The notes beneath the pieces are model-generated. The model made no database searches. It was not told the origin of the DNA and worked only from the letters and a program-made list of their open reading frames with translations. Of a stretch of 64,000 nt of DNA, positions 13,501-28,500 are shown piece after piece. Position numbers and translations under genes: made by a program. This DNA is from Liolophura sinensis (lineage: Eukaryota > Mollusca > Polyplacophora > Chitonida > Chitonidae). The stretch spans positions 19,395,385 to 19,459,384 of the forward strand of contig NC_088295.1 in assembly GCF_032854445.1 (NCBI RefSeq). The letters run 5' to 3'. The first letter of the stretch is position 1; the number at the start of each line of letters is the position of its first letter.

Positions 13501-16500
13501 TGACTGAGCTGCTCAGGAGAGGGGCCAACATTGAAGCCGCCACAAAGGTAAGTGACATGCCCATTCACAGATTCAGGGTGTCATAATGACAGTGTTGTCA
13601 GTATTTCACAGTTACACTGACATGGATAGTGTTGGGAGTGTTACATCCTGTTGAGTTAAAACATTTAAGAGAAAGCACACAGATTTGTTTTTGTGCACTG
13701 GGCTTTGACTCACATTAGGCTCAAAAATAGTATGTAATATTAATGTAACACTTTTATATAACTATCATTTTTTTTTTCACTACTGTCTTACTACAGACAA
13801 AAGGATTCACGTATTTGAATCCAGCTCCAGCTGGATCATTTAATATAAGGAGATTGGCTAAGGGCAATCACACCAACATTGTTACTGATATTCTGCTGGT
13901 CAATATCTAACTAGGTTTATGGTATGTATAAAGCTACATGTACATTAAGATGCATTATTCTCAAAGCCTGGTTTCCTCCCACCACAATGCTAGCTGCTGC
14001 ATATTTGTGAAATATTCTTGATTGTGGCGTAAAACACCAAATAAATAAATAAATAAACATTATTCTTGAAGGTGTCACTATGAATCTTGACTAGTGAATC
14101 AGTGATAGTCAGACTCAAATTCTCAGAAGTAGCACTATCTGGAATTGGTCACCATCAAGGTGCCCTACTCATTTGTGGTCACTTTTCCCAAATGAGCCCA
14201 GAGCCTGTCTCAGTGATGGTCTTTTGGCTCTGGTGACTCATAAGTCAGGGAATTCTGTCAGCAGGGAATTACTCGGGAACATTTGGAAATCAAAAGGGTA
14301 TTGATTGAAATTGTAGCTGTTGGGATAAGGGAAGGATTTTGGTCATTTAGTGCTGTATTTGTTCTGCTAGAAACTGCTCTGATCAACATCATATCGTCAC
14401 TGACATTTCAATGAACCAGATTTTGTCAAACTATTTAAATAAACTAATTTAGATAAAGCTTAGTATAGATATTAAGTATATATGCCTATAAGCAATTTAT
14501 AATCAGAATGCAACAATTTATATATGTATTATTATGTAACCCCATTTTTGTTTTCAGTTGTTTAATTTTCAAATTGGTGGGTTTATAATTGAATTAATCA
14601 TGATGGGTGTATACTGAACAATGCGTTGTACCTAATTAAGGTTTTATCAATGCTGTCGTGGTTAAGAGGATGTCTTATTAAAGAATCCATTGTATTGATT
14701 TTGCTATTACTGATGGGGTCTCATAGCATTACCTGATTATACAACACACAGACTATCTTTACTGTACGTGTACATGTATAAAGAGTACATGAGGCAGACT
14801 AAGCTGTGTGTTTTAGGTGCATTGGTAAGTCCAAGCTAGACAGTTAATGTGATTGGTTGGTCACTTTGACTGAGCAGCCTAGCTGTTGGTTATCATGCCT
14901 CTCGCTTGTTCCTGTGTAACAATGCCTGAAATCTTAGAAGCCACATTCCTTCAATCAGTTTAGCATGAGTCACCACAATAGAGATAAGTTCTCCTGGCAC
15001 CATTAAGCCTGGCGCCATTGACCAGTGACAGTGGCCGGCACAAGTCAGTCTGGTCTGGTTCCCATGGCAATCTCTTGACTGAGTCAGCTTGTGTAATGAT
15101 TGGTTGGAGCTGCAGCAGGCAGATATATTTCAGGTTGTCTGTGGCTAGAGAGACCGTCATTGGAACTATGGTAGCTGGCTGATTTCTGTCTACCAAGATA
15201 CAGCTATTGGAAGGCTATAATAACTGGGCTGTATTGATTACATGCTGATCTCAGCATCGCCTGGGCTACTTGTGACTGTCTCTTGAAGATGGAATTATCT
15301 TTTGTTGAAATAACACATGTGCTTGTGCCACATTAACATATGTTGCAAAATAATATGTTAAATGTTTGTGGTAGTCACACATTATAATGATGCATTTGTG
15401 CTGAAAATGACTTTTTTGTGTTTTAACTGCGATGGCTCCATAAGTGAGAAATATGAGAGAAAACTCAAATTCATCTTGTGCATACATGTACATATAACAT
15501 GTGTGTTTAAATTCTATTGCACTAAGATGTGTAAGTGAATTACCAATTTTCAACCCATTTCAGCATGATCATGCACACATGCAGACTGTTTATGCAGAAT
15601 CTAAAACCATACATGTAGCTTGCAATCCATATTGTTTGCTGCTTAAAACATGTTCTCAAGGCAGCATACCTGAAATATTGCTGACATAGCAATAAGCCAT
15701 ACTTATCCATGCAAGCCACATCATTGTAGGCTCTACGCTCTATGTTTGTCAGGCTGGCTTATTTTATGATGTCTTGGGGAAAACACTGTCATTCCCATCT
15801 CTTGGTCGCTCGGACCTTGGGGCTTTTCGTGTTACTGACAGAGGTCGTTCAAAGAACACTTTATGCATTCAAACATTGAACTGTAACATAGATGTGTAAA
15901 GTGGGGTCGAATCTCCTCATTTACATTCACAGCTTTGTTCTTCCTTTTGAGGTTAAGTTTGCCTAGTTTTATCATCAGGTTATATTTTACACTAGCGCTT
16001 ATTAATTCACAGAGAGAGATGTATTTAACCATTGTTATGTACATCACCGATACCTTCCATATTACATGGGATATCATCAGTTCTTTATCTATCTGCATCA
16101 TCATGCTGACTAGTGACTGATTTTTTCAGTACATTGATGCTAATTTATTTCCTCATACATATATGATACTTACCTGATTCCTATGACTTTGTCGTATTTG
16201 TTCACAGAAAGGGAACACAGCATTACACATTGCTTCCCTCGCAGGACAAGAGGAAGTGGTGAAAATCCTGGTCCAGAATGGAGCCAAGGTCAACGCCCAA
16301 TCCCAAGTAAGTTATTCAACTAGCTAAAATTATTTCATGATCATTTTTTGCAAAATCATTAAGCACAGGATATATTTTAGATTGAATTCCTAAACCTTCA
16401 GCTGCGTAGAACAACAGCAAGAAAGCAAGCCTAGTGATCTGATACATCCCAGAGAAGTCTTTTATTTAATATTATCATCAGCGTTATCAAGTATCATCAT

Positions 16501-19500
16501 TTTAAATGAGCTTGTGTTACCTGTTATTAGAATGGATTCACCCCCCTGTACATGGCAGCCCAGGAGAACCATGCAGAGGTGGTTAAATACCTGCTGGCCA
16601 ATAGCGCTAGTCCCAGCCTGGCCACAGAGGTACGTTTCTCTACATACTTCTCATGTATCAGTTACTGTAAAGAACAGTCATTTAAATGCTAGTGGAAATG
16701 TTAGGGAATTATTGAAGGTTAAATCCCAGAATGCTGTATTGGTAAAGTGGTAAATATCAGCGCTTACTTTTTCAACATTATTCTACAATGTCTGTGTATT
16801 TTGAATTAATTGACAAGCTTTGAAACTTACTGCGATATGTTTATGGAGTGATGAAACGATAACTGTGCTTCAGAAAATTTTGTTGTATAAAAAGCATGAT
16901 TTTTAAGTCTAGAACTGTTCTTGCGTGCACATCCATTTATAGTGATGTTCCATTACAGGATGGTTTCACCCCACTGGCTGTGGCCCTCCAACAGGGCCAT
17001 GAGAAAGTTGTGGCTGTCTTACTGGAACATGACACAAAGGGCAAAGTTCGTCTCCCTGCTCTGCACATTGCAGCCAAGAAGGATGACACCAAATCTGCAG
17101 CCCTCCTGATACAGAATGAACAGAACTCTGTGGATGTGACCACAAAGGTAAAGTGTATGAGATCACAAAACTCTGGTCTTCGCTCGACTCTCTGGCACAC
17201 CTGTCACTAACCGCATCTGGTATATTTTTTCTCACAGGAAATCAAATACTCTCTCCAATCACCATGACTCAGTATCCATGTGGTCCCTGCATAACAAAGT
17301 CCATTGTTTATAAAGATCAATGCTTTTGCACAAATCAGAATTTATTTAAGGTTACTTTGTTTCTTAAAATAATGAACACTTCATGTAGATTATTGTTTTT
17401 CCCATTGTCCACAGCTGTTAATCTAACACTCTAAACCCACTCGTTTATCTAGAGCTGTGTAGCTAGAAATCACTGTACTAACTTCAACTGCATGTAAGTT
17501 CGTCCCTTTCTGCCTCATCATGCTATCACAGGGAGGTGGGCTGGTCAATGACACTACCAAGGTTTGTACACTGTTTGAAACCATGAACCATTCTAAACCC
17601 TTGTTGTTGTTGTTCAGTGTTGGTTTTCAGTCATTGTATGAATCTAATCCTCTGTTCTCTGTGTTATTTCTCTTTCAGTTTTGTGATTGTCATGTTCTTT
17701 GCAGTGTTCCTGTAATTGTTTGGTTCAGACTTTCTGTATTTACAGATTGTGTTTATGTATTTATTGAGTATTCTTTAGTGAACCCATATTTGATATTTTT
17801 GAAAGTGTGACGTGATATTTCTAGGCCATGTGTGTTTATAATTATATGATAAGTTTTCTGTTTTGTGTATGTGATATATTATTGTTTTTTTTTCTGTTTT
17901 TTTTTTTCCTTTTTTTTGAATCCATCTGTTAACAAGACCACAACATTATTGTAGTGGTTTTGTTGAAGTAAAATAAACTTCCATAGTAATGGTTTTAATG
18001 TGTGTATATAGCAAAACATGGAGGGCTAGTGAAAAAGCAAAAGAAGCTGTTTTGATGATAAATAGAAAAGCCATATATCATTTTTGTTTAAACATTTCAG
18101 TGTTCAGCGTTAACACGTTTTTAAGCTGTACATTAATTCTGCTGCTAAGCGTCATAATGTATTGTTGTGAATTAAAGTGTACATTAACAGTCAAATAGTC
18201 TTCACAGCTGTTGGCTGTTAGTTTTTAAGTATAAATTAGTTGTGTTCGAAGGATTGGATTCTTAGATGTGGTTTGGAAAACAAATGTGTTGTTTGGTCAT
18301 GGGAAGGGAAATTTGTACATAAAGTTGAGTTATGAAGTATATTATTTTATACAGCAATATATAATTGTGTATTTGGGAAATGAATGGCATTTGGTTAAAT
18401 ATAGTATACCTGTGAGCTTACACATATACTCTTATGGTTCATTGAAATAGATAAGATTTTATTCAACTAATATTTATTTTAAACATGTTAATGTTAATTA
18501 TTTTGTGTTAATACTTTCAAGCTTATACTTCTAAATCATGGGTTTCCCCCAAGCTCTGCCCAGTTATCCCACCATAATGCAGGCTGCAGTGGCTTAAATA
18601 CGGCATTTAACTCCAATCAAATATTAAAATAAGCAAATAATTTTTAATTTCAATAATTGTAAGTTCCATGAATGAGAAGCTTAGGATGTAAGAATGACCG
18701 ACTTACTGACTGTGTTTGAACAGAGTGGATTCACCCCTCTTCACATTTCCTCGCACTATGGCAATTACAAAGTGGCCTCACTACTCATTGAGAAGGGAGC
18801 AGATGTCAACTACAAAGCCAAGGTAAAGTTCTCAGAGATTCTGTTGCCTCTGTGTTTAGGTCAATTTGAACTGTTTGTTGTTTTGCATATAAAATGGATG
18901 CTGATTAGTGATAGATGTTAAGTAATCATCTTGCTGTAAATTAATTTTTTTGAGAGCGACTGACTGGTGTATCATTATATTGCAGAATTATGAATTTGGT
19001 TTCCTTTCCTAGTGTCCTTTTACCTTTATTATGGTGGTTGTACTCATGGCGTCGCATCTTTTGTTACAGAACAATATCACTCCTCTGCATGTGGCTGCGA
19101 GATGGGGAAAGTCTGACATGGTAGTGCTACTTATAAAGCATGGTGGCAACTACGAAGAAAAGACCAGGGTGAGCATCACTGTGCATCCCTGTTCTCTTAA
19201 CACAGTCCCTAGTGTGAATAAGTCATGCTATTTGCCCATTTGTTAATAGAAAAGTTCTGGCCTGTGGGATTTCAGATACATGTACATTTGATGATTAGAC
19301 TATCTCCTCATTCCCTACAGGTTTGTAATATACATGTCCTATTGTTAAATTTGACTTGTATAGGTTATTTATGACCAGAATTATTCAGTATGTACTGAAA
19401 GTGCATTTCAAATGGTATAGATTGTGGGAGATGGTTTTTGAAAAGGGTAGGTTTTACTGTTCTATCATGTTTTGGTAGTTCTGAATGTACAATTGCGTAT

Positions 19501-22500
19501 TTATGTCCCTGTAGGATGGCCTCACCCCCTTGCACTGTGCCTCGCGGAGTGGCTTTGAAAGTGTTGTGGACACTTTGCTTGAGACCGGGGCCTCCTACTC
19601 TGCCAAGACCAAGGTCTGTATACCACTACAGTAAATCGTCTATTACAATGTACAATGTTTACCATTAAGTAGTCATTCAGTCCATGAAAGTTGTGCATCG
19701 TTTTGTAGAGGAGAATTTTACATTTTGTATACAACTGAATATATTTTCTGGTTGAACTTTACCTGGTAATTTTTATCTGCTGTTTTGTTCACATTGCAGA
19801 ATGGACTGACCCCTCTGCACATGGCTGCCCAAGGTGACCACGTAGACTGTGCCAGACTTTTGCTATACCATCATGCACCAGTTGATGAAGTGACAGTGGT
19901 ATGCTTTGCTTTTCTAATACATTTAGGAAATTGTGTTGCAGACTAAATTTGATGCGTGAAACAAGAAGATTTAAATCCCATTATTAGTAGCATAAATATT
20001 TTGATTTGTTTAAATGTAAACTATGTAAAATAGTGATTATGAAAAAATATATTATTTGAAATGGTCATAACTAAATCAGTCAATGCTGTTGGCTTCCTCA
20101 TCATATTTTGACCCACCTGTCCAAAATGTCCACCTGACAATACACTATTCTGAAATCAGTTACATGCGTGTATTGTACTTGTAGGACTACCTGACCCCTC
20201 TCCATGTGGCTGCCCACTGTGGCAATGTGAAGACAGCCAAGCTATTACTGGATCGCAAGTGTGATGCCAATGCCAGGGCTCTGGTGAGTGTTAGCATTAA
20301 CCAAGGCACAAACTCCACAGGACACTAACCTAAGGGTTATAAGTGTACTCACATCCCTAGACCATTTTCACAATTGTTATTCATTTATAATTTTATTCAT
20401 AGGCTAATATTTTATTACTGAATGAATGAAATTAATTGAGCATCTTTCTTTTACATATTTGTATGTGTAAATGATGTGTGTTTCTTTGTTTGATCCTGTT
20501 CTATAGAACGGCTTCACTCCGCTTCACATTGCCTGTAAGAAGAACCGCATCAAGGTCGTAGAGCTATTGCTGAAGCATGGAGCCTCCATTGAAGCCACTA
20601 CTGAGGTAAGATCATGAAGTGCTTCAATTACATACAATATTATAAACACTTTGATCTTCTAATTTCTAAGAATCTTTCAGACATTTCTCTTTCAGAATAA
20701 AGACTAAGTGCTCAGATTGAAATATCATGTATCTTTAACTGTATTTTTTTTTTTTTTTATAAGATTTTTTTTTATAGGAAATGAATTGAAATAATTTGAA
20801 ACATGTGTCAGTTGAAAACAAAAAATAATTAGTTAATTAGTGCATTCTGGCGAGGATAAAAAATTGATCACTTCCATTTATTTGACACCTTATTTCATTC
20901 CACACATCTACATTTCTATGAGACTGATGTGGTGGTTGTTGTTTCGTTGCAGTCTGGCCTGACCCCACTGCACGTGGCCTCCTTTATGGGACACATGAAC
21001 ATCGTCATTTACCTGATACAACACAATGCCAATCCAGACTTCCAGACAGTCCGTGGGGAAACAGCGCTCCACCTGGCAGCTCGGGCCAACCAATCAGATA
21101 TCATTCGTATCCTGCTGCGGAACAATGCCACTGTGGACGCAAGAGCAAGGGTAGGATTACAACATTTGCTTCTGATTGACTGATTAGCTTCACGAAAAGA
21201 CAGCCTTGATAAGAGTGAAATGATTTATAGACAGTTCAGGTATTATTTTCACATGCACTAATTCCTTCCGCTTTCTTCTGATGTAAATATCGAATGTCTA
21301 ACCATTAAAAATGATAGATTATGATAATCATTTAATTGATTACAAAAAAGTTTGCAGCATAATGAAATTGTTAGGGAATAAAATGTTTTTTTGCTCTTGA
21401 GAAGCTTAGAAAATAGCTGTACACTGTTGAGCTATCATTTATTAACTGCATGGGACAGTTTCCAAGACACTTAACTGTTACTTGAGTCTGTGGAAATGTC
21501 AGAAATCACGTGAGGGTTTGGCCGTGTTTGCTCAGCTCTTCTGAGCTGTGGCAGCCAAGACTCTCAGTTCCTGCTGACATTCAAACCTGTCTGAGCTGGT
21601 CTGATAAATACCCTGAGGTTTCTTAGCTTAGAAGCAAGCCAAATGGGACGTCTCGAACCTCACAAGAAAATAATGATCAAGATTGTGAAGTATTTCCCTC
21701 ATTTTAATTGTAAATGTGACTGCCATAAAAGGAGGAAAATTATTTTCGCGGAAAGCTCACCAGTGCGACTTATTCTATAGGACTGTTATTATATGCTGCC
21801 TCTACTTAGAGGAAATATATCAAAGGAAATGTCAATTGCTTGGAGTGTAAAATGTTGAAGGTTATGTTTAAAGAACATTTGAACGCATAGATGAACATCT
21901 TGATTTGAAAATTTAAAGCTATCCCCATCCCTGTGAATTCTTTCCTTTTTGTCTTCAAGTGTAGTATCATTTGGTGATGGTCATGGTTACAGTGCAGGGG
22001 ACATGAATTTGACAGGCAGTATACTGCTAATTAGAAGAGTACAGTGTGGATGACTTCTTGATCTCAAGTCCAGATCTCCTGTATGTGTCACCAAAGTCTG
22101 CTATCTGTAATTAAGATTGGCTGATATATGCTATGTGACGTAATTGATAATCATCTTCCTCCTTGAATCAGTCCTTCATCTCTGCGGTTAAGTCTGTGTT
22201 TAAATACTGATTGAAAATCGGCCAATTCCTATGTGGTAAGAGCTGTATCCATAGTAATTGATCAGCCAATCATGCATCCTCAGTGATCTCCCGCCAACAT
22301 TAATACGTATTGTACTGCTGGTCAACCTTAATGCTAACAATCTGCCAGTAGCCTTGGACTATCTGTAGACTTTCGACAAGTTATCTGTGCTCTGTCTGAG
22401 AGTATTGATCAGTGCCTATATCATGATAGCCTTGCGTAGGGCAGCCTGCCCTACACCTCCACGCACAGCCCTCTTATAAATGGTAATCACCTGATTCCGG

Positions 22501-25500
22501 CCCGGTCCCAGGAGAACTGCCTCAGCTCACTGTATAGCCCAAGGCCCCAGGCTAGCAACTCACTATTGATCCCACACCTATACAGCCTGTCCTCAACTTG
22601 TCCTTATATGGACATGCTACTTAACCATATATGGCTGGCCATCAATAGATGTGCCTGCTTCACTGATTATTATCTTCCCAAGTGGAATAGGCTGATGCAA
22701 TAGATGGCAGACTTTTACCTTGCCAAACAATGAGACTTACTCTCAGGCCTGGTTTATTCGTTTTTTACTGCTGATCAAAGGAAATACTGACCTAATGCAA
22801 AAAATGAGTCATGAAAGGCATAGATTGCATAGAATTATTGATTTTCTTCTTGTAATGATCATTTATCCCATTAAATTATACAACGTTTGTTAAAGCCTTA
22901 TGCCTATCTTTTTGCATTCTAAATATTAGAATACATGTATTAAGATATGTTCTACATATTTTAAATTACATGTATAGGCCTTTCAGAGTCTAGAAATCTG
23001 AATAATTGTGTTTCTAAGTTGAGGATGAAATAGTTTCAATGCATGAAAAAACAAAAAAAAGTTGGTTGCGTTACTGATAGCTCCTTTGATGCTTGAAACT
23101 TGGTGCCTATGTACCTACCATTTAGACATGATTTTGCCTTTTTGGTTTTATTTGCTATTCTGTGGGATGTGGAAGATTTTGAATTGCTGCTTGCTATTGT
23201 ATACAGATCAGACGTTTTCAAAACGGCACACATTTTATCATATCTGAGTTTGGAAGGCAAATTTTAGTGTAATAGGGTCCACTATTGGAGACATTGCCTG
23301 TGACTGTTGACTGTTGTTTCAGGAACAACAAACCCCTCTTCACATTGCTGCCCGTCTGGGAAATGTGGACAACGTGGACCTTCTCCTGAACCATGGGGCA
23401 TCTCCAGATGCTGCCACCAAGGACATGTACACACCTCTGCACATTGCTGCCAAGGAGGGTCATGAGGAGGTGGCATCTGTGCTGCTGGACAAGGGAGCCT
23501 CACTCAACACAGCCACTAAGGTAGAAACAGAGGCACAACAACAGAACAACACTCTTAGCCACACCTCTTCACAGAAGTTTTCAGAATGGCAAAATATGAC
23601 CTTTCTATAAAGTTTTCAGAAATATCATTAGTGCCTTTGCACTAACTTCACTTGAAGATGTTACAGCAGAAATCCTGCTCTTTAAGACATTAAGACAAAT
23701 ACTTTTTTTAAAAATTAGCAACACCTGAGCACGGGGATAGCAAATTATGTGATAACGTTGTGAAATAATGTGAACAGCCCAATAAGCTAAGTACATTTTT
23801 GTTATTGCATATTACAAACAGCTATGTGGAATTTTTAAATTACATTTTACAGGTTCAAAAAGCAGTTGTGTTTGTTTTAGAGTTGATAAGCCCTTTGTTT
23901 TCTAAGAGCTAATTACAAATATGGATCATGTTAAAGTACATTTATGTCTGACGTTAGATAAGGGTTTGTAGTAAAGGTTGGCCTTCATTAGCATCGGCAT
24001 CATCAAAAAACACTATAAATCAATATTGGGCAGGTGCACTGATGCACCCTGGGCTTTAACTGGTTTTCTCAACTCAATAAACTGATAAAAATTTTGCCAT
24101 GAAATAAAGTAATAATTGAAATTTTTTGAGTATGGCAATATTCAAAATCATCATGTAAAACTTCCATTTAAAAGAGAAGAAAACTTAAAAACATGACACC
24201 ATAGGCTGAAAAGAGCACCTTTTTTTTCCATCTGGTGGTGCCTGGTGCATAATTTTGTAATTTTTCCTTGCCATACACGTAAAGCCTGAAAACTGCAAAG
24301 CTGGCATTAATCCCTGAGTCCATCGCATCCTCCATCTTTAACACCCTGTAATTTATGCTGGGGGTATGTTGCCTCTCAGCCAGTGAGCGTCGTTAAAACT
24401 GCAGACTTGTTTGTGTAAACTTGGAACCTACATCCAACATTTCGTTTTCCCAATCGTCAAGCGGAAAACGAACTGTAATGTTCGCTACCTTCCGGGAAGA
24501 AGAGTTTTACCGGAAATGTACAAACTGCACTTTGGCGGTTTCCAACGGCAATTCTCCTAACACAGAAGACTTCAGGACTTGTTTTTAGGCAAAATGGAGT
24601 TGCCCACAGCGAACTTTTGAGCTGACTTTATTTATAATTTATCAAGGAACATATTAGAATTTTTTATGGCATGCACCTGCAAGGAAATGCATACTGTTTT
24701 CAATGGTATTAGATTGATATTTAAATTTTCTTCTCCTTTAAACAACAAACGTAAACCCTGAATGATCCAACATCGTTACTAAAGCATTCTTTATACTCCA
24801 AGATGATGTTCCCCATATGTAGATATTAATGTACATCTAAGCTATTATCATTTAATAATATATATTTTTTACAACAAAAGTAATATAGGTTATGACCTAG
24901 TAGGCTTTACATAAGATGATAAACTCTTGATGAAAGTTGATGAAAAATAGCTCATCATTTCTTGGTACAGTTTGTTGGTAATGTTAAAGAAGAATGTTTT
25001 CAATGAAAACTTGATTTATTGCTGATTAAAAGGTTGCTTGCAGAAGTATGAATGCAAATTTTCTAAAACTGTTTACTGACAGTATTGTTTTACTTTCTCA
25101 CCAACAGAAAGGGTTCACCCCTCTGCACATTGCTGCCAAGTATGGTAACATCAAAGTGGCCCGACTCCTGCTACAGAAAGAGGCTAACCCTGACGTACAG
25201 GGGAAGAATGGACTGACCCCGCTACATGTAGCCACTCACTACAACCATGTCAATGTGGCTGTGTTGTTGTTGGAGAATGGGGCCTCCCCACACTCTACAG
25301 CCAAGGTTAGTTAAGGCTTGTCACTGATGTTACATCGACAAGTGCAAATCAGGAAGTTTCCCAGCATTAACCTCAACAACACCATTAGAAATGTTTGTTA
25401 GAAAGAATTGATTTTGAATCTTTAGTGTTTGCAGTCTTGGGAAATACATGTAGATGCATGTAAAAGGTAGATGAGTGAAATTGTGTTTCATCTGTTCATT

Positions 25501-28500
25501 AGAATGGCTACACCCCATTACACATTGCTGCCAAGAAGAATGAGATGGACATTGCCACCACCCTGCTGGAGTATGGGGCCAAACCAGATGCTGAGTCAAA
25601 GGTATGTCCGTTGTCTGTGAACTCCAGCTGTCTGTAATGATAGCAAACATGTACCTCTGGGAAATCGTTTAGATATCCTATTCTACTTCAAGCAGGCTCT
25701 GGCCAGTTTCCCCTCATCATAATGCTGGCCTCCATCATATAAGAAATATTCTTTGTACGGCGTAAACATCCAAATAAATAATTAATTAAATTAAGCAAAC
25801 TTCCATTTTTCTGCATGTTTTTTACTGGTTTTGTTTTACAGAATGGCTTCACCCCATTGCACCTGGCCTCTCAGGAGGGACACACTGATATGGTGTCCCT
25901 CCTCCTGGAACACAAGGCCGATGTCAATGCCAAGGCTCAGGTAAACCTATACTTATACATGTACCTTATACTCCCCGGATTCATTCTTCAAAGCAGAGCA
26001 AATTTGCTGAAGCATAACGGTCTTGGTAACATGTACTGAAGTAATACGTCGGCCTTACCAGATTTAGACTTATGCTTCATTAAATTCTATCCAGAGTTCA
26101 TGATTGTTTAGGGCTGTACGTAGCAAGTTTGTTTCCATATTGACAACCTTATTATATGTCCAAGCCATTCTTGAAAAGAACTTGTATTGCTGGTACCAGT
26201 ATGTTCTTCGGTAAATGACATATCAATGAAATATTTGAGTGGTTCCCCCAAGACAAACTTAATAAAGGAAATCGTTAACATGTTTTCTTATTTCCTATTG
26301 CCAGAATGGACTCACCCCTCTCCACTTGGCTGCCCAGGAAGATCGTGTGAATGTCGCAGAATGTCTGGTCAAATATGGCAGTTCCATTGACCCCCAAACA
26401 AAGGTCAGCATCCAGTACTTGTCCTTTTTGCTATATTTTTTATGATTGTCTAATGTTCAGTGTTCAAAGTTTTGCTAAATATTTACAACTATTACTGTAT
26501 GTCTGGAAGAAATGATATTTTCAACATGTCATGTGAAATCTGTGCCCTTGTTGCCCATGTAGGCTGGCTACACCCCACTGCACACAGCTTGTCATTTCGG
26601 TCAGACAAACATGGTGAGGTATCTTCTGGACCACGGTGCTTCTGTCAGCTCCACAACAAGGGTGAGTGGTTACAAATGACTCAGTTTGGCTGTGCAAAGT
26701 TATCACGTTCTGCCAAAGTAATCCTTTGAGTAGCTCTAAGATATGAATTTGTCCTTTAATATATTTGTAAGAAATCTATGTATTTGTCTTTGATCCAAAA
26801 AGTGATTCACTTTACTATTCTCAAGATTTGTTCTTGAATGGGCTAACTTCCTAATTAGGCCATTTCATGGCTTAGTCTTTTTATCACACGCTCTGCGATT
26901 CTTCACTTGCATGGATTTCCACATGTTTCCATCTGATTCCTTGTGGGTTTAGTCCTTGTAGTACAACATTCCATAGGTCCATCACTTTTGTTTTCATGAC
27001 CATGACATAGTGCTTCCTAACTATTTCAGCTTGGCTACACTCCACTTCACCAGGCTGCTCAACAGGGCCATGTAATGGTTGTCTCCGAACTCCTCAAACA
27101 CAAGGCCTCACCCAATGCTGTCACCAATGTAAGTTCTGTTATAATCAATCTAATTTACTGACTATCATGTATAATAAGGAATAAATATGCACTAAACATT
27201 CAAAATTGTAGTTAGTTTCAGAAGGCTTTAAAGCATTGATTTTCTTTTAAATTTCCAGACAAGCATATTTTTGTTTTGATAAAACATTTAATTAATAAGT
27301 AATTAATAATAAGATTTTAATGGTAAAGCTCGCATGGCATTTGTTCTTGCATTTATCCAGTAAGAAAAGTTAATTTTATTGTTTTGTTTTCTCTTACATC
27401 AGACTGGTCAAACCCCACTATCGATTGCCCAGAAGCTTGGTTACATTTCTGTTGTGGAAGTTCTCAAGAATGTGACTGAAGTGACTGATACAGTACCTAC
27501 GTCAGAAGACAAGTACAAAGTTGTCTCCCCTGAAACCATGCAAGAAACTCTTCTGTCAGATTCAGAGGATGAAGGAGGTAAAGTTTCATGTGCTGTGCTT
27601 ACAACATTTTTTCCTGTTCTTGTGAAAATATAGAATGTTCTGAATTATGGATATTATGCTTGACAGAAGTATGGATACATCTTAAGACAGCCAATGCATT
27701 GTTTTGCATAAAGTATACATCTAACTTGTACTTCTTTGATGGGACTTTTTTTGATTCCCTCGTGTTAAACCCTTCTCTTCAAATCAAAAAGTCTCTTGTT
27801 GGAATTGCCACCAGTTTTGTGGACTTCTGATTTATTATGAAGAACAGAGGATAACTGTTAGTTTGATGTAATTGCAGAGAGGAGTAGGTGGTCTACTCTC
27901 TCCAGACTGTCCACAGGTGATCCTCTTTGTTCATAGCTCGTAGTAGAACATGCTCTGCGGTGTAAACTTGTTAAAGGAAATTGCTCTAAAAAGAAAAATT
28001 CAGTCCAAGAGTTGCTTGATAATGATGTTGGAGCAGGGGTATAGCTGTATTGCATGGCTATGGGATATATGTGCCATATAGAGCCTTTTAACTCATGAAA
28101 GCTGATTGATATCCATGCCTGTGACTGTCTATACATGTGTATATGTGAGAAAGAGTTGTCGTTGGTCTTTACCTACATGTACATCAAGGAATTAGGCATT
28201 CAGGATAACCAAGAAAATAAAATTTTTAGTAGCTTTAGTATTTGTGGGTAAAGTTCCAGGAAATCTTTACTTTTAGATCCTCAAGCTGTGGCGCATTCAT
28301 GTAAGAATATTGATTGTGATTCAGTGGATGGATATTTGGAAGGTAGACGTTGACTAACACAATCTTGTGATGACTAATTACTGGTGTCTTCACAAATACG
28401 CAGTATTGATTCCAATGTACAAAGCCCTTCAGTCATGATAACATAAATTTTGTTTACATTTCACCGAAGTGCCACAGAAGTATTTTTTCAGTGTCTTTTT

